The notes: a model not told the origin generated them from the letters alone. 64,000 nt of DNA from Enoplolaimus lenunculus (GCA_030248215.1 JASANG010003684.1:209327-273326); one strand, 5' to 3'; positions 24,401 to 37,615 are shown, counted from the first letter of the stretch. Translations and numbers: made by a program.

Positions 24401-27400
24401 GAACGAAGTGAGCAAATTTACAAACTCTTTGATAAGGAACGTGGCGTAACATTTGTTGCAGAGTTCCTTGGGCGAAAGCTCGACGTGCTTATTTGCGCAA
24501 GGGATTGAACAAAGCGTCCTTGGATGCCATTGAGCGCGCAGCTTTTGTGCTCGTTTTAGACGATGAACCGTATACTTATGATGCAGTAAGTGATCAAAAT
24601 TTTAGCGGTTCTTTTGTAGTCTACAGCTGTACTGGATTATGTCGGAACCGTATCAGCAAATTTATGCCGGAATTGAAAGTGGAAGTTTTTAATGATGCAG
24701 TAAGCGATCTAGCTGTTATTTTGTAATCTACCACGGTGCTATCAAGTGCTCAGAGTTCAAAGCGGAACTAGATTATATCAGAACCGGAACAGCAAATTTA
24801 TAGCGGAATTGGAACTGGCAATAATTTTAAAATTCTTTACTACTTACGCACGTGACGATCTTTATGATGATCTTCAATAATTTGTATGAGCCATTGCAAT
24901 TTATTTGTATCACAGTGTCATGTGCTGCTCCTGTTTAACAAATAGTTCTAGTGCATTTTTGTTATCCGAGGGACAAATTTACCGAAACTATGTTAAACTT
25001 GTATCGCTTTGCTTACAATATCATCAACACTGGTCGTGCGTGCAGAGATTTAATTAGCATTGCGTGGCTTGATTGTAGTTTCAATACTTTCTCATTTCAA
25101 ATTTATAAGTTCGGTATTAAATCATTTTAGTGCATTATTTGTCGATGTTCCACTTGAAATCAGACAGCTTTAAGACATAAATTGTATTTCGTAACGCTGT
25201 GAACTGTTCAAAAATAAGCTTTGTAATAGCTTTAATATTTGCTTGGTGCTCAAAACATACCCTTTCATAAAGACTTTTGCTATATTCTTTGTTGTTTTGC
25301 TGTAGAACGACTATTCGAAGCTTGATCGTTGGGCGCACAGTATGTTACATGGAAATGGAAATAACCGATGGTTTGATAAATCGTTTAATTTGATTGTCGG
25401 AAGTAACGGCAGGGTAAGTTTGGTTTGCCGTGAGTTGCGTTTAATCTGAGCTAATTGAATCGGGATTAATAATATGACTAAATTTTGTAATCTAACTGAA
25501 TTATGTTAACGGAACCGTAACACACTTGAAATGAATCTGGTTTTTATTTGGGCTAATTTGAATTCGTTGTCGAATTGGCTTATTTTTTATTCTTTAGCAA
25601 ACTGTGATTTCGTTGCTTATTTCATTTGATAATCGCAAATTTAGTTTGGTTTAGTTTATTTATGGCTGAGAAGAAAATGTTCATTAGGACCTTGAAAATT
25701 TTAGTTTACTATGCAGTCGTTGGTATGCTAAAATCTGCCTTGATAAGATTTGGATTGTATTATTTTCTTTGTTTTAGGTTGGATGCAACGGTGAACATTC
25801 TTGGTAAGTTGCTAAATATACTACTGCGTAATACAGTTACCTGCAGAATTAAATGCAATTGCGATTGCGTTCCAATTTGCGGCTTTGATCGCGTCTGCCT
25901 TTCTTGAACGCAATTATAATTTGAACTTCTCGCGATTAGAACGGCTATAACCGCGACAACCACCGCGATTGCCGAGTATTAAATGTTCAGTCGTTTGTAA
26001 TAACGGTTGTAGCCGCGATTTGCAACGCCACTGCATTCGTGTGTCTTGACGCCAAGGGCCGCGAGCAGAGAAAAGTCCAAACTCGATTATAAAACCGCGG
26101 TCTTAGACGTCATCGCAATTATTAATCACGTAAATACCGTGTAAATTTGTTTCAACCAGCTAACTTGGAATCTGATTATGAACGCGTGCACAACGTAATA
26201 ATGTACGTTGTAGTTTTCAGCGATAAAAATCTGGCAAGCGAGCATACTTAAACCAGATGCGGGGTGTTAGCCAAGACCGTAGCCTATATCCATTCGCACA
26301 CCACTTAAATATTATTCATCTTCTACCGCTCTAAGTGTGCTATCAGTTTTTAGTTACGATGCCCCAGTTTTCGCTCATCTAATAGAACATGCAAACGTGG
26401 TTGACCGAGCGAAACGGTATTTTTTACCGCTTAATGCAAAGTAGTTACCACCCAGTGTTGTCAGCTTTTTAATGGGCTCTATGAAGGTGTCTGGGTTGGC
26501 TTTTAGCCGCTGGTTGCATAACTCTTGCGAATTTTCTCCGCTAAAACACTGCTTGGGTTTGTTTGAATTCTTTGTAACTTACGTATGAATGCCAGGTATA
26601 TATTTTTACGACTAGACTAGTGCAATATTAGCCATGTATATTGTTTTAAACAAATTTGTTTCTGAAACTTGGGCGGTATGCAAGATACCGTAGGTAAATG
26701 AAATTTTAAACGGTATTGTACTGATCACTGTATAGGATATAATCTGCATAGTTGCAACGGGTATGCTGTATAGTTTACTAGTGACGCAAATGCGGATTTT
26801 GCATAAATAATTATTGGTGGAACGAATTAGCTAGTCTTTTGGAGTGTATACCGATAAATACATGAGAGTGAAGCTATACATTTTAACTATTTCATTGTCG
26901 TCGAGCACATTACGGCAACTTACCTCAATTTACGCATGACACAGCATAACAATTTGTAAAAAAATAACTTCAGACCGCGTCCGGTGCCAGACAGCACCGC
27001 GAGACAAGTATAACACCCTACTAATACTCCTGCAGTATGATTGAAATACGCATATTTTTCGTTACAATTTGAATTATTTGTAAATATAGTAAAAACCCTT
27101 CACTTTCGTGTTTAACTGTCTCCCTCGTTCGAACTGGTTATACTTTAGTATCACAGCGATTTCCTATGCTTGCTTTTCTTTGATTAGATCTGCGTCGTAG
27201 GGCATTTTTCGCAGGCTGGAAATTTATAGTTTGTACTCGGTTTTGTGAAAACTTTGCCAAGACGTGCGAGATATCGGTTTAATAGAAAGTAGCTTTTTAT
27301 CAGTATTGTTCAATACAATTGGTCACTGAGTTTCGGTATTCAGTGTATTTGTAAGCGGTATAATAGTTTTGCTATCCATGTATGTCGTCTAATTTTGGTA

Positions 27401-30400
27401 CTCCATCTAGTGAAACTGTGGTCAAAGGAACGAGGCTATAGTTTCCGCACGTCAGGATTACTGAGTCAAGTGGTAACAAAAGTTCGGATTCGGTTTGAGA
27501 TTCTGCAAAAATTTAAGGTTCCGAATGCAGCAACGTTTTGAAATGCCAGTTTGTGATATTGAAATTGTGTTGGAACAGAGTAAACCATTTTTCGGAAACT
27601 TTTAGCACTTCGGTTTGGGACTTCAATTAATATTTCAATAAGTCAGGGTTTCAATATTTTAAAATTCACAATGTTTCTATGGCATAATATTATTTTACGT
27701 TTAGTGCCGCCGTTTAAAAGCCATTGAGACCTTTGTTAATTGTATAGCAACTATCGTCAGTTAATAATAGGTTTTCAAACTCACAACGTAACTGTTGTAG
27801 TTGTTGATCTCCAAATTTATTGATACATGAGTAGAGCAAATCATATGCGAAAATGTGCTGAATTTTGAGCCCCAGCATTCTCTGGTTTCAAAGTTACAAG
27901 ACCTATCACCGACTGGCGATAGGTTCTACGCACATTTGAGAACACGGACCAATAATAGAGACGTAAATAAATATTTTTCATCTGCTTTCATTTTTTGCTA
28001 AGACGACGTGGGAGCCGGGCTTGACCATTTAGCAGTAGCTGTATGTTTTGTATGAATTTTAATGTAGGCTTTGTTGTCTTCTGTCCTTATATTCGGGAAG
28101 CTTAATTCAATTTTGCTTGTACGTGTACCTTCGCTATGATCGTAGTTAAACCATGGCTTATTTGATTTATGTTTTAGGGCTGATGCTCCTGTTTGCGCTC
28201 ATGTCGTTGAACACAGTGTTGTACGCGATGCGCTGTTTTATAAGTAATGCTTTGTTTACTAATTCAATAAGTGAAAAGTATTGTTTGCAGTTTTATAGAA
28301 GCTCAACTGACCTCTTATTCGAAGTTTGAACAGGAGGCCTGTGTAGCGTAGTCTGATTATATTAATTTATTGTTTTGCTGTTGTCGTTTATGGATGTTTA
28401 ATGGTATACTTTAGGAGTTCAGAAATACTAGACGCTGAGTCTATTTTAGGATTTCAGAAATACTAGACGCGGAAATATATATGCCGTTTTCGCGGCGCTA
28501 ATTCAATCATATCGTCAATATGATTAGCCACGCCAGCAATTGGCGTTTGGGTAGTGATAGCAACAACAAACTGTACTGGTTTGCCGAGCCAAAGCTGGGG
28601 AAGCTGAAGCATTTGCACTATTTTCAATATTCGGGTTGCCTATGAAATTAAACAAATCTTAGACGTTGAAATTCATCGCTTCAGATAATTGCATACTGCG
28701 TAAAACTACAGTAGTTGTGAGTAGTAACGGTCATAAAAACGATTACTTAGCGATGTGAGCCAGCCAGGGTGTACAAAGCGAAAATATAACAGCATACATA
28801 AAATAAAAAAAGATATAGCACAATCTAGACATTTGCTCCGGTTAATGAAATAAGTCGCTGCGGCTACAATGGATGGCCAAATTGGTGATATGGCTGAATT
28901 GGTGGAGTGGCTACGAGATATACAAAAACTAACTGACTTGTTTGCGAATATTTACTAGTATTTATTTGTACTTTGCTTGCAAAAGGCATTTTTGCGTTAG
29001 ATCGGTAAGCATTTTAACCGTCAAAACATATAGTTTAGACGCGGCGTGGAGGTAATTGCAATCTGTTTGCAGTTAGCAATCTTGTTTAGTATATAATTTT
29101 TGTTTGAATGCAAATCTTGCTCTGGAAAATCACATTTTACAAAAAAACTATTTTGCTATTGTACATTTGGTGAAACAGGTTAAGTATTACCTAATATTTA
29201 TTATGTCTGTATAAGTAAGAGACAGACACTACGCTATTAAGCGATTCGTTAAGCTTCAACACTATGATATGATTAAACATGGTCGTTTTAACAAACTGTC
29301 CTGTTAGGCTGTTTGCATCCACAATACTGGGTACACAGCCGCCATTATTGCTTTGACATTCTTAGAGAGTGACGCTGCTTTGTTACCTTTTGCTCAGATT
29401 ACTTGGCTTTTTCACATATTGTTTGATTGCTAATACCAGAAATTTATGTCGAAGTTATTATTCAACTAACAGTTTGCTGTCGCATTTTGGACGAGTAAAT
29501 TTTTTAAATATATCGAAATTGCGAAATATAATACACATATTTAGATGTGTAGTTCGTCTTGTTGGCGACCATGATATATTTAATCAATGTTTTATTTAAT
29601 ATTTGGGCAGTGGCTTTCATTCAAAACGTTTATGCCATGTTTTTTGTATGATGGTCGGATTTTGTTCGCGCATAGGATTTGGTTAAGATAACATTAATTG
29701 TTTTGTTGCTGTATACCTGGACCAGTAGCTAAACGTATAAACCAGTATTAGAAGAATTGATATGTTTTTAGCTTATCCAGTTTTAAATGTGATGTTCTCT
29801 TACAGGTACAGTGAGACTGGTCATTGTGTTGGTGAACTTACAACAAAGCCACCGATGCCCAAACGTTTGAAATGGGATTTGCCACAAGAAGTAATTTTTG
29901 TTGGATTATTCAAGGTCGCTTTTATTGTTTTCTTCGAAAAGTAAAATATTCTGTTTGATTATTTAGTTTTAGTTTTCAATGATAGCATTAGAGGCTTAGG
30001 CTTTATACAAGTTCACTGTCTCTAACTGAAGCGCCATTCAAACGTGCAAGTTTTTGCAGCGATCATTTGCAGTTGAAACTTGCAGGTACTAGTTACATTT
30101 GTCATCCCATAATTGTTAGCTGTAAAGTGATAGTTTAAACAGCAGATCTAAAAATAAAACTCAAAATTACACCATGTTAAGTTTTTCTATTCTTAATATA
30201 TTTATTTTAAAAAATTTTCTTCCGAATTTTTGAACAATTTACCGATAAACAATTTACCGAACACTCTGCCTAAGTTCGGTATGATGGATGTTTATTTTCG
30301 AGCAAATTACAGATAAACATTTTTGTTACAGCTTATTGACATTGCGCTCGAAAGCAATCAAGTTGCGATTGAATTGTTGAGCGATGTTCAAATGGCGTTG

Positions 30401-30612
30401 CTTGTGTTCAACGATTATGGCAAAGGATTCATGAAAACTGCTAAAGTCTCACCCGATGGATACATTCAGATGGCGCTTCAGTTGGCTAATTTCAGGGTAT
30501 GTGAATCGTGATAGCATTCATGGGTTTATTTTGATTGTAAAGTTAGTTTCGATGTTATGTACTACATGATAGGCCCTAAGGAATTTATTGGACTAATACT
30601 GAAATTTGGATA

Positions 30613-30683
<71 letters not shown>

Positions 30684-31343
30684 ATTATTTCTAGAACAGT
30701 AACTACAACAAACTGTATGATATGCAAGTTAGGTATGTGCAACTATCGTGAATGAGGGATTATGCACTGATAAAATTACTGTTTTAAACCAAAATAACAA
30801 TTTATGTTCCAGGATCAAGGAAAATTTTGTCTTACGTACGAAGCGTCAATGACTCGACTGTATCGTGAAGGACGTACTGAAACTGTGCGAACTGTTACAC
30901 CAGAGTCTTGTGCATTTGTCCGAGCTATGGATGACCCTGATGCAACGGTAAGTGTATGACAAAGTCTTGGCTTTTCAGGCATGGTACCTCGCACGATAGT
31001 GGGAGTCAAAAAATTCGGGGTACTTTGCAAGGCGAAACAGGGAATTTGAGGTGCCATTAATGTATTTAGAAGTTTTGTACTGAGAACATTTGAGGGTTGC
31101 AGTGGTTGCGGCATTTGCTTTAGACTATGCAGCCGGATATTGTTTGAACTGAACTTTGTGAAGGGTTTTTATGTCAAGGCATAGTGAGTGCAAACGTTAG
31201 TATTTGGAGGTTCTAATGTATGATGTGCTTCTTTTTCAGATTTACAGTTAATGCTTATTGATTTTTTGTGAAATGTTTTAGTATGCACGTCTGTAGAAGT
31301 CGCTTTCTGTGAAATTGATCGAATTTGTTATGTTTGCATATAC

Positions 31344-31409
<66 letters not shown>

Positions 31410-33368
31410 GTAGTTGGTTCAGTACCTAGAACACAATTAAGTTTGTTTAAGTTCGCTCTCTTAGTGCAGTAATCTAGCGCGTGAGTATTGTCTCGAAAGA
31501 AAGTAGTTTAGCGTTAGATTTAACGTGAACACAGTCATGGCTACTTGATTTTAAATTAAGGTTGAAGAAAAACGTGAACTTCTCAAAACTGCGTGCTACA
31601 AACACCAACGTGCATACATTGATGCAATGTGTGGCAAAGGTATCGATCGGCATTTGTTCGGTCTTTATGTTGTTTCAAAATATCTCGAGAAGAAATCAAC
31701 CTTTCTTGAAGAAGTCCTTCATGAACCGTGGCGTTTGTCAACAAGCCAAGTAAGCTGACCTGTGTTAAGTGTTCAAAAAGGTAATGTGGGTTTGAAATTG
31801 TATCCTCAAACTGTCTATAGCACTTATCTCCAGTTAGTGATTTGTCTTCAAACTGACGAAGGATTACAGTTGTTGTAAAATTGGCCCTAAATTAGGGCAA
31901 TGCTGAATTTCGAAGCTCAATATTCAGTGATTCGAAAGTTACAAGATTTATCACTAACTGATCATAGGTCCTACATACAATTGAGAATACGGGCAGGGGC
32001 ACTTGTGTTAGCTAAAACATGACATGTTTTCCAAGTTTTCAATTTTAAGAGAACAATAAATTTGCTCAGAACCGTAGCGACAGGTGGTCATGGTGTTTTA
32101 CAAAGACTCGCTGTTTGTTTGGTCTTACCTGAAACTAACGCCGTAAGCCTACGCAGTTGGAAAACTTTATCTAGTTACGCTGACATCAAATAGTTAGCGA
32201 AACATTACTGGAGAATTTTTTATCTTTTGTTTTTATGGTGCTTGCAGCCATTTTTATTTTTACGCGAATTTATAGACCCCTCACCAGCAGACAGATTTGT
32301 GCGATTTGGCAAAGCATCCCGAGTTTGTTTCGGCTGGAGGTGGCTTTGGTCCGGTAAGTGTGTTTTTATTGATTTCGAGTATGACCAAGCATTGTTTTAA
32401 TAGATTACACTTTTTTCTTGTATGTCATTAATCATCGTTTTGTTGCATTGCAAATGTCTCGTCCGGTCTCTGGATCCTAACATTGAACTCATGTGACTTT
32501 TGCTAACTATCAGTAATGTAATCTTTTATTGGAGGCTTATGTTATTGAATACCCTAAACATGATTGTGTGTGCACTGCCTGCCTGCGTTATTGTATTAAT
32601 TTTATTTTCGTGTTAATGCATCAGTTTTTTTCGAAGGCTTTAATGAGTTTAAAATTATATCGAGACGAGTTTATATTGTTTTAGGTTGCAGATGACGGTT
32701 ATGGCGTTTCCTACATAATTGCAGGAGAAAATATGATTAGTTTCCACATTTCTTCGAAACGGAAGTATCCTACGACGGTATGTTTCTGTTTTTAAGAAGG
32801 CATATTCGACAGGGACAGCCAAAATTTTGGCTCTAACTACAATACGGTCAGCTCGTTAACCGTACATAACTTTTTAAACTTTGAATTAAAATCTATGAAT
32901 GTGCGTCTTGAAAATTTGCAAAATCTGTCTGTGTTACTTTTGTTGACAGTACTGTTAGCATCCAGGTTTGCAAATAATTTTTGTAGTAAATTAAGCTTCT
33001 CTTGGTAGTTAATCACATGGCAACAAGTACCGCTCGCATATTCCATAATAGAACTAGTTATCTTTAATTAAATATTATCAGAAAAAGTGAAGACTACATT
33101 ATACCTCGGTTCTTTGACATCCGTAGCTGCGGCAGTTCGCATGTTTGAAAATATATTACTAACTGGTGATAGGTGCTATACGCATTTGTGACCATGGGTC
33201 AAGGTGACACCATTTATTATAATTTTTAAAACTTGTTTTCTGTAGTTTTTAATTATGAATTTTGTGGTTTCTTAATAAGGCACACATTTTCAGGATTCAG
33301 CTCGTCTTCGGCAAGGCATTATCAAGGCCCTTCATGACATGCGTGAGATATTCCAAAAGCGCGACTAA
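15422..33368 (+). CDS. CPT1: Carnitine O-palmitoyltransferase 1 (complete, 21 exons)
   Basis: Exons: 15422-15562, 16607-16743, 17092-17254, 19326-19427, 21313-21450, 21591-21668, 22904-23011, 23484-23565, 23688-23802, 24135-24215, 24462-24585, 25306-25413, 25778-25803, 26354-26416, 29806-29890, 30332-30496, 30813-30947, 31561-31749, 32276-32353, 32685-32777, 33294-33368. They sum to 2286 nt (761 residues plus stop), close to CPT1's usual 770-780, and every junction is in phase with GT..AG. The enzyme moves long-chain acyl groups from CoA to carnitine at the outer mitochondrial membrane, the controlled step of fatty-acid oxidation. The start [10 protein letters not shown] keeps Glu3 and His5 of the malonyl-CoA-sensing N-terminus. 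Membrane segments lie at about residues 60-76 and 97-118 with GVYPAS before the first. Family blocks include [76 protein letters not shown] and [17 protein letters not shown]. The catalytic His (about 466) is in the 26-nt exon 13. Confidence 0.97.
22190..22356 (+). mobile_element. Decayed TTAA-type MITE with tRNA-like interior, copy D
   Basis: In a CPT1 intron, TATAGCTGAGTTGGGAAGG, GGGTTTCGAATCCTACCGTG and ATCTTCATGCGAGAAAGGGT follow the order of copy C at 13995-14257, but much sequence differs and the terminal TTAA is lost. It is an older insertion of the same family. Confidence 0.5.
22357..22706. repeat. Direct duplication of 175 bp
   Basis: Positions 22357-22531 and 22532-22706 are near-identical tandem copies beginning AAATGTTATGTATTATCTG. 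They sit in the CPT1 intron before exon 7 and differ at only a few positions, indicating a recent duplication. A related GCGGATGCGGAT-rich block precedes them at about 21755-21840. Confidence 0.85.
27765..27960. repeat. Dispersed fold-back repeat, 'gttacaagacctatcacc' family
   Basis: It shares blocks with 31845-32000 and, inverted, with 54171-54375: AAAATGTGCTGAATTTTGAG, a CAGCATTC..CTGGTTT block, AAGTTACAAGACCTATCAC and GATAGGTTCTACGCACATTT. A fragment is also at about 33150-33205. The arms are partly self-complementary. It lies in the long CPT1 intron 14 and is non-coding. Confidence 0.55.
30610..30681. repeat. (TA)n microsatellite
   Basis: About 70 bp of almost pure TA repeat lies in the CPT1 intron between exons 16 and 17. 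Confidence 0.95.
31344..31409. repeat. (ATT)n microsatellite
   Basis: About 22 uninterrupted ATT units lie in the CPT1 intron between exons 17 and 18. Confidence 0.95.
31845..32000. repeat. Dispersed fold-back repeat, second copy
   Basis: A diverged member of the family at 27765-27960, with GAAAGTTACAAGATTTATCAC and CATAGGTCCTACATACAATT in the same order. It lies in the CPT1 intron before exon 19. Confidence 0.5.
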
Positions 33369-33377
33369 CTCCCTGAC

Positions 33378-33383
33378 AATAAA
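33378..33383 (+). promoter_or_regulatory. Possible CPT1 polyadenylation signal
   Basis: AATAAA occurs 10 nt after the CPT1 stop codon. It is the first candidate downstream. A cleavage site this close would give a very short 3' UTR, so a later signal is equally possible. Confidence 0.3.
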
Positions 33384-33951
33384 CCAGTATGTAGCTTTGC
33401 AATCTACAACCGCTACACTCGTGACATAATTAAAATTATTTTGTATTATAAGAGCAATTTTTATTCCATTTCATATAATATGTCTTTATATGTTGCAATA
33501 TTTTACTGTAATAATGTTTTATTAGGTACTGAGATTTTATTTTATATTCGTTGCAGTTTGTAATGTTTCGGCTTCCTTGACTGCGAATTATTCATATTTT
33601 TAGCTAAAGTAGATGTTTTTTACTGAAAGACGCAATTTTTTGGCTGTAACACGATTTTCGACTTGAAATCTTTCGTGAAAACCTCGTAAAGTTTCGTTTA
33701 TCTAAAGTTAGTTTAGCCAATTTTTAGCAGCAGCAGCTTTTGTCTTGAAATTTCTACATCGACGTGCAGGTTGTTGGATTTGCGTGCTAATTTTTAGTAG
33801 GTATCAACGTGTGCTACAACGTGTATTTTAAATCACGTTTATAAGAATGCTTAGGTTATGTACAAAACAGTTGTAAAACCTTTGCTATGCTTTATTACTA
33901 TGCAACCATGAAAACTGATAACGGCTTGTGGCCCAGCCGTTATACTTCCAG

Positions 33952-34059
33952 GTGCTCGAAAACTTGCGAACTGTGATTGGCAGAGTGGCTCGATTAGAAT
34001 TACCATCTCGAAAGCATTTTTCTGTGCCGGACTGGATGAGTAAATCTTATTTTGAATGA
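33952..34059 (+). CDS. Orphan terminal exon candidate (35 residues plus stop)
   Basis: After a clean acceptor (TTATACTTCCAG) the frame reads VLENLRTVIGRVARLELP, later FSVPDWMSKSYFE, then TGA. The composition is protein-like (RLELPSRKHF) and unlike the surrounding AT-rich DNA. It could be an alternative last exon of CPT1 or the end of a gene whose other exons I cannot see. I do not recognise the family. Confidence 0.3.
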   Translation: MLENLRTVIGRVARLELPSRKHFSVPDWMSKSYFE

Positions 34060-35128
34060 TTGCTCGTACTTTGCTTCATGTTTGCTCAAAATAATATTTG
34101 CAAATAATACGCAGAATCTGTCAGATATACATTACAGACTGAGATATTGATGTGAATTGGCATGCTCGTAGCCAGCATTTTGGAATGAAATTCTATAGAA
34201 AATTTAGAAGAGGTTTATGTGTTACAAACCGAAAAGGCATCTAAGTCGCCTTTACAGAAATCTGAAGGGGGTGGATTGTTCCTTGATACCTGAAACCTAC
34301 CCTGGCCACGCGCAACGGGTACTCGCCTCCCAAGCCAGTCTAATGAGGAAAGTATGTGAATAGGTTAAAGATTGTGAGAATGTCCCGTTCAATTGGCTAC
34401 GAAACGTTTAGTACAACACAAAATTCGGTGGCTACTTGACGCGTTATTTTGCGTTGATGTTAGTTTTATCAGAAATGCCCATATCCAGTATGTTACCGGC
34501 GGCGTGGATTGATGTCATAAATTACGGTGACGGTTTAAACCTTTTCATGTTTGCTTTAGTAGCAGCGTATTTAACTGCGGTTTAGCGGCGGATTTTAGAA
34601 GTGGTAATGTCGCATGAGTGGCGTGACGATGTAAATCATACGGTCAAATTACTGCTTGTACTAATTGCATTTTGAGTATAATTGGAAATTGTATAGATTC
34701 ATCAGTCGGGTAGGATTTTAGTTCAGACATATGTAGTGTCGCTAGCAGAGATATAATATTTAACAGAGAGATTCTAGTATCAAATTTGTATAGAATACAC
34801 TTCGTAGGTTTATAGGCAAGTGATCTTGATGTACCTTCTTCATTAGTTGAAAATTAAATTGAGATAATAAACCTTGTGTAACACGCTTGTGTATAGGTTT
34901 GCGTCGTAGTGTTTTTTGGTTAAACAAATGCGAAGTAAAATGGACTGGATATGTAGGTTCGGGTTCACAACGGCTCATGATAGCCACTGCGTGCGATGTG
35001 TTTAATTGGATTGACGGTTAAATCCGACCATCTTTGCGACATATATATGTGTAGACAACTGGTGGTTGTTTTGAATTCTATGCCGTACTTGTGTGCATTA
35101 TTTGCGAACAAAATTTTTACTGTTCAAA
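34060..35128. other. No gene recognised
   Basis: Intergenic AT-rich DNA. A fragment at about 34310-34365 (GGGTACTCGCCTCCCAAGCC) recalls the tRNA-like MITE interior but is too decayed to assign. Nothing else is evident. Confidence 0.45.
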
Positions 35129-35515
35129 CAGGGTGTAAATCGATAGTAAAAATAACGTAAACGGATACTGATCAAAACAACGAAAACAGAAAACGTTTAT
35201 TAAAGTGTAAAAATTTCAAAGATGTTTTATTTTTCTGTCAACAGAATCGAGGCCCACAAATATTCACCGGGTATTGTAAAATTTAAAATAAAATCGCGGA
35301 TGGCCCGAAATTTTTAAGATTTTGGATAAATTTCGAAATTTTTATATCATCTCAGACAGTTGCGGCAAATGTGTAATTAAAAATTGGGAGATATATACGT
35401 TCTGTATAACTAATTTTGAGCGTAAAGCTAACCGAATTTTTGGTATTTCTATATCGGAAACGGGCGCCGATTTGTACCGGAAGCGGAAACAGAAACGAAT
35501 ATCCTGTTACACCAT
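35129..35515. mobile_element. hAT-like MITE, second copy
   Basis: Termini CAGGGTGTAA and TGTTACACCATG mark a copy of the element at 11311-11691. Shared blocks include GTTTTATTTTTCTG and AAGATTTTGGATAAATTTCG. The flanks TGTTCAAA and TGTTTTAA match at six of eight bases, fitting a decayed 8-bp duplication. It is older than the VAP intron copy. Confidence 0.7.
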
Positions 35516-35750
35516 GTGTTTTAATATTGATCCTCAACAGTTTGTTTTAGTTGTCTTAATTTTATGTGAGTTATTAGTACAGTTTCAGGAATTTAAGTTG
35601 AATTTAATTTAATTAAGTTAAAATAAAAATTTTCGTCACTCAAGTAGATGATAAAATGAATTCAAATACACAAGATGTTTCTGTTGTGCTGAACTTGAAA
35701 TGTAGGAGGTGCAATTGTATATATAGTTGCGAAAGAAGATGCATAAATTT

Positions 35751-35942
35751 GACCAATGTAAAGAACAGGAGCGGAACAGTATTATATGCATATTCCTAAG
35801 CTTGAGCCTAAGCCTAAGATTAAGAATGAGCATATTCTTAAGTCTAAACCTAAGCCAAGCAAAAAAATTAGTCAAAACCTTAAGCTTATTCTATTCTGGT
35901 CGTACAGAAAAGCATTCCGCCCCCCGATCTTTACATGGGACC
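35751..35942. mobile_element. MITE with CCTAAG-rich core, second copy
   Basis: It has the same layout as 7377-7578: GACCAATGTAAAGAACAGG and GCGGAACAG on the left, ATTCCGCCC then GATCTTTACATGGGACC on the right, with GAGCATATTC and CCTAAG-rich blocks between. It is non-coding. Confidence 0.75.
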
Positions 35943-36614
35943 CTTACCCCACCATAAGCTTAAACCTAAGCCTTAGATATGCCAATTAATGAAATTTAAG
36001 AAAACTGCAGGAAAACGGAAAGCGTGTACAAAAAAGGGCGGCTGCGTGCTTTATCTCAGTAGTTATGGTATGCCAAACCTTTCGTTTTCAGCGTACTTTC
36101 AAATTGTTTCTACAATTATAGGTGTGTCAGTTTCGTGTTGCTGTCATCATTTTAGCATACAATTGTGTCTGGCTTTTGTACTTGTACACTGTCCCCGTAT
36201 TCATGCTTAGGTTTAGGAAAAGGCTTACCTGTGCCTAAGTCTTTTGTAAGGACTTGGACTTCACGCATTCACATTAAATGTGACGTAAAGTTTGCTAACA
36301 AGCTAGATTTGACAACCCCGATGACGCTGGTTGTGCTAAAATGTAGAATTAATTTGCAGTCAATCTGTGCTATTCAAAGACGAATAAGAACCAAAATATT
36401 GGCTCTGCTATGCTGGAACACGGAACATTATCATCGTAGAGTTAAATGGTTTTCTTACGGATTTGATGATGCTTGACCCGACATATCGGTAAAGTCAATG
36501 TATCAGTGTCGGCGTTTTTGAGAGCATATCCGTACCGATTGAATTGAATTATTGAACGGTGTTGATGAAATTGATACTTCTATAGTTTTGTCAACGAGCC
36601 GTTCCTAACACTGA

Positions 36615-37615
36615 ACGTAGCAAAGAAGCATGCTAAATATATAATAGATTAATGATTAAATGGGGTAGCTGCAGGATTAATATGTCTTCCGTTCGGTTGT
36701 GAGCAAAGCTGTATTTTTGGGATTACGATAGATATTCTGCGAGACGTGTTGAATGGCACGTAACAAAGAAGCAAGCTAAATATATAATAGATTAATGATT
36801 AAATGGGGTAGCTGCAGGATTAATATGTCTTCCGTTCGGTTGTGAGCAAAGCTGTATTTTTGGGATTACGATAGATATTCTGCGAGACGTGTTGAATGGC
36901 ACGTAACAAAGAAGCAAGCTAAATGTATAATAGATTAATGATTAAATGGGGTAGCTGCAGGATTAATATGTCTTCCGTTCGGTTGTGAGCAAAGCTGCAT
37001 TTTTGGGATTACGATAGATATTCTGCGAGACGTGTTGAATGGCACGTAACAAAGAAGCAAGCTAAATATATAATAGATTAATGATTAAATGGGGTAGCTG
37101 CAGGATTAATATGTCTTCCGTTCGGTTGTGAGCAAAGCTGTATTTTTGGGATTACGATACATATTCTGCGAGACGTGTTGAATGGCACGTAACAAAGAAG
37201 CAAGCTAAATGTATAATAGATTAATGATTAAATGGGGTAGCTGCAGGATTAATATGTCTTCCGTTCGGTTGTGAGCAAAGCTGCATTTTTGGGATTACGA
37301 TAGATATTCTGCGAGACGTGTTGAATGGCACGTTGCAAAGAAGCAAGCTAAATGTATAATAGATTAGTGATTAATTGGGCACCTGCAGGATTAATATGTC
37401 TTCCGTTCGGTTGTGAGCAAAGCTGCATTTTTGGGATTACGATAGATATTCTGCGAGACGTGTTGAATGGCACGTAGCAAAGAAGCAAGCTAAATGTATA
37501 ATAGATTATAGTGATTAATTGGGCACCTGCAGGACTAATATGTCTTCCTTTCGGTTGTGAGCAAAGCTGCATTTTTGGGATTACGGTAGATATTCTGCGA
37601 GACGTGTTGAACGGC
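36615..37615. repeat. 143-bp tandem array, seven copies
   Basis: The unit start CTAAATRTATAATAG recurs at about 36633, 36776, 36919, 37062, 37205, 37348 and 37490, so six units are 143 bp and one is 142 bp. The copies are nearly identical. The two last units share variants (GATTAATTGGGCACCTGCAG) not seen in the earlier ones, a sign of growth by local duplication. Each unit contains CTTCCGTTCGGTTGTGAGC and GCGAGACGTGTTGAATGGCA. It has no coding capacity. Confidence 0.95.

Noticed and set aside
28497-28650. Protein-like short frames on both strands in CPT1 intron 14
   Set aside because: Each is about 40 codons, unsupported by convincing splice sites or by a family I recognise.
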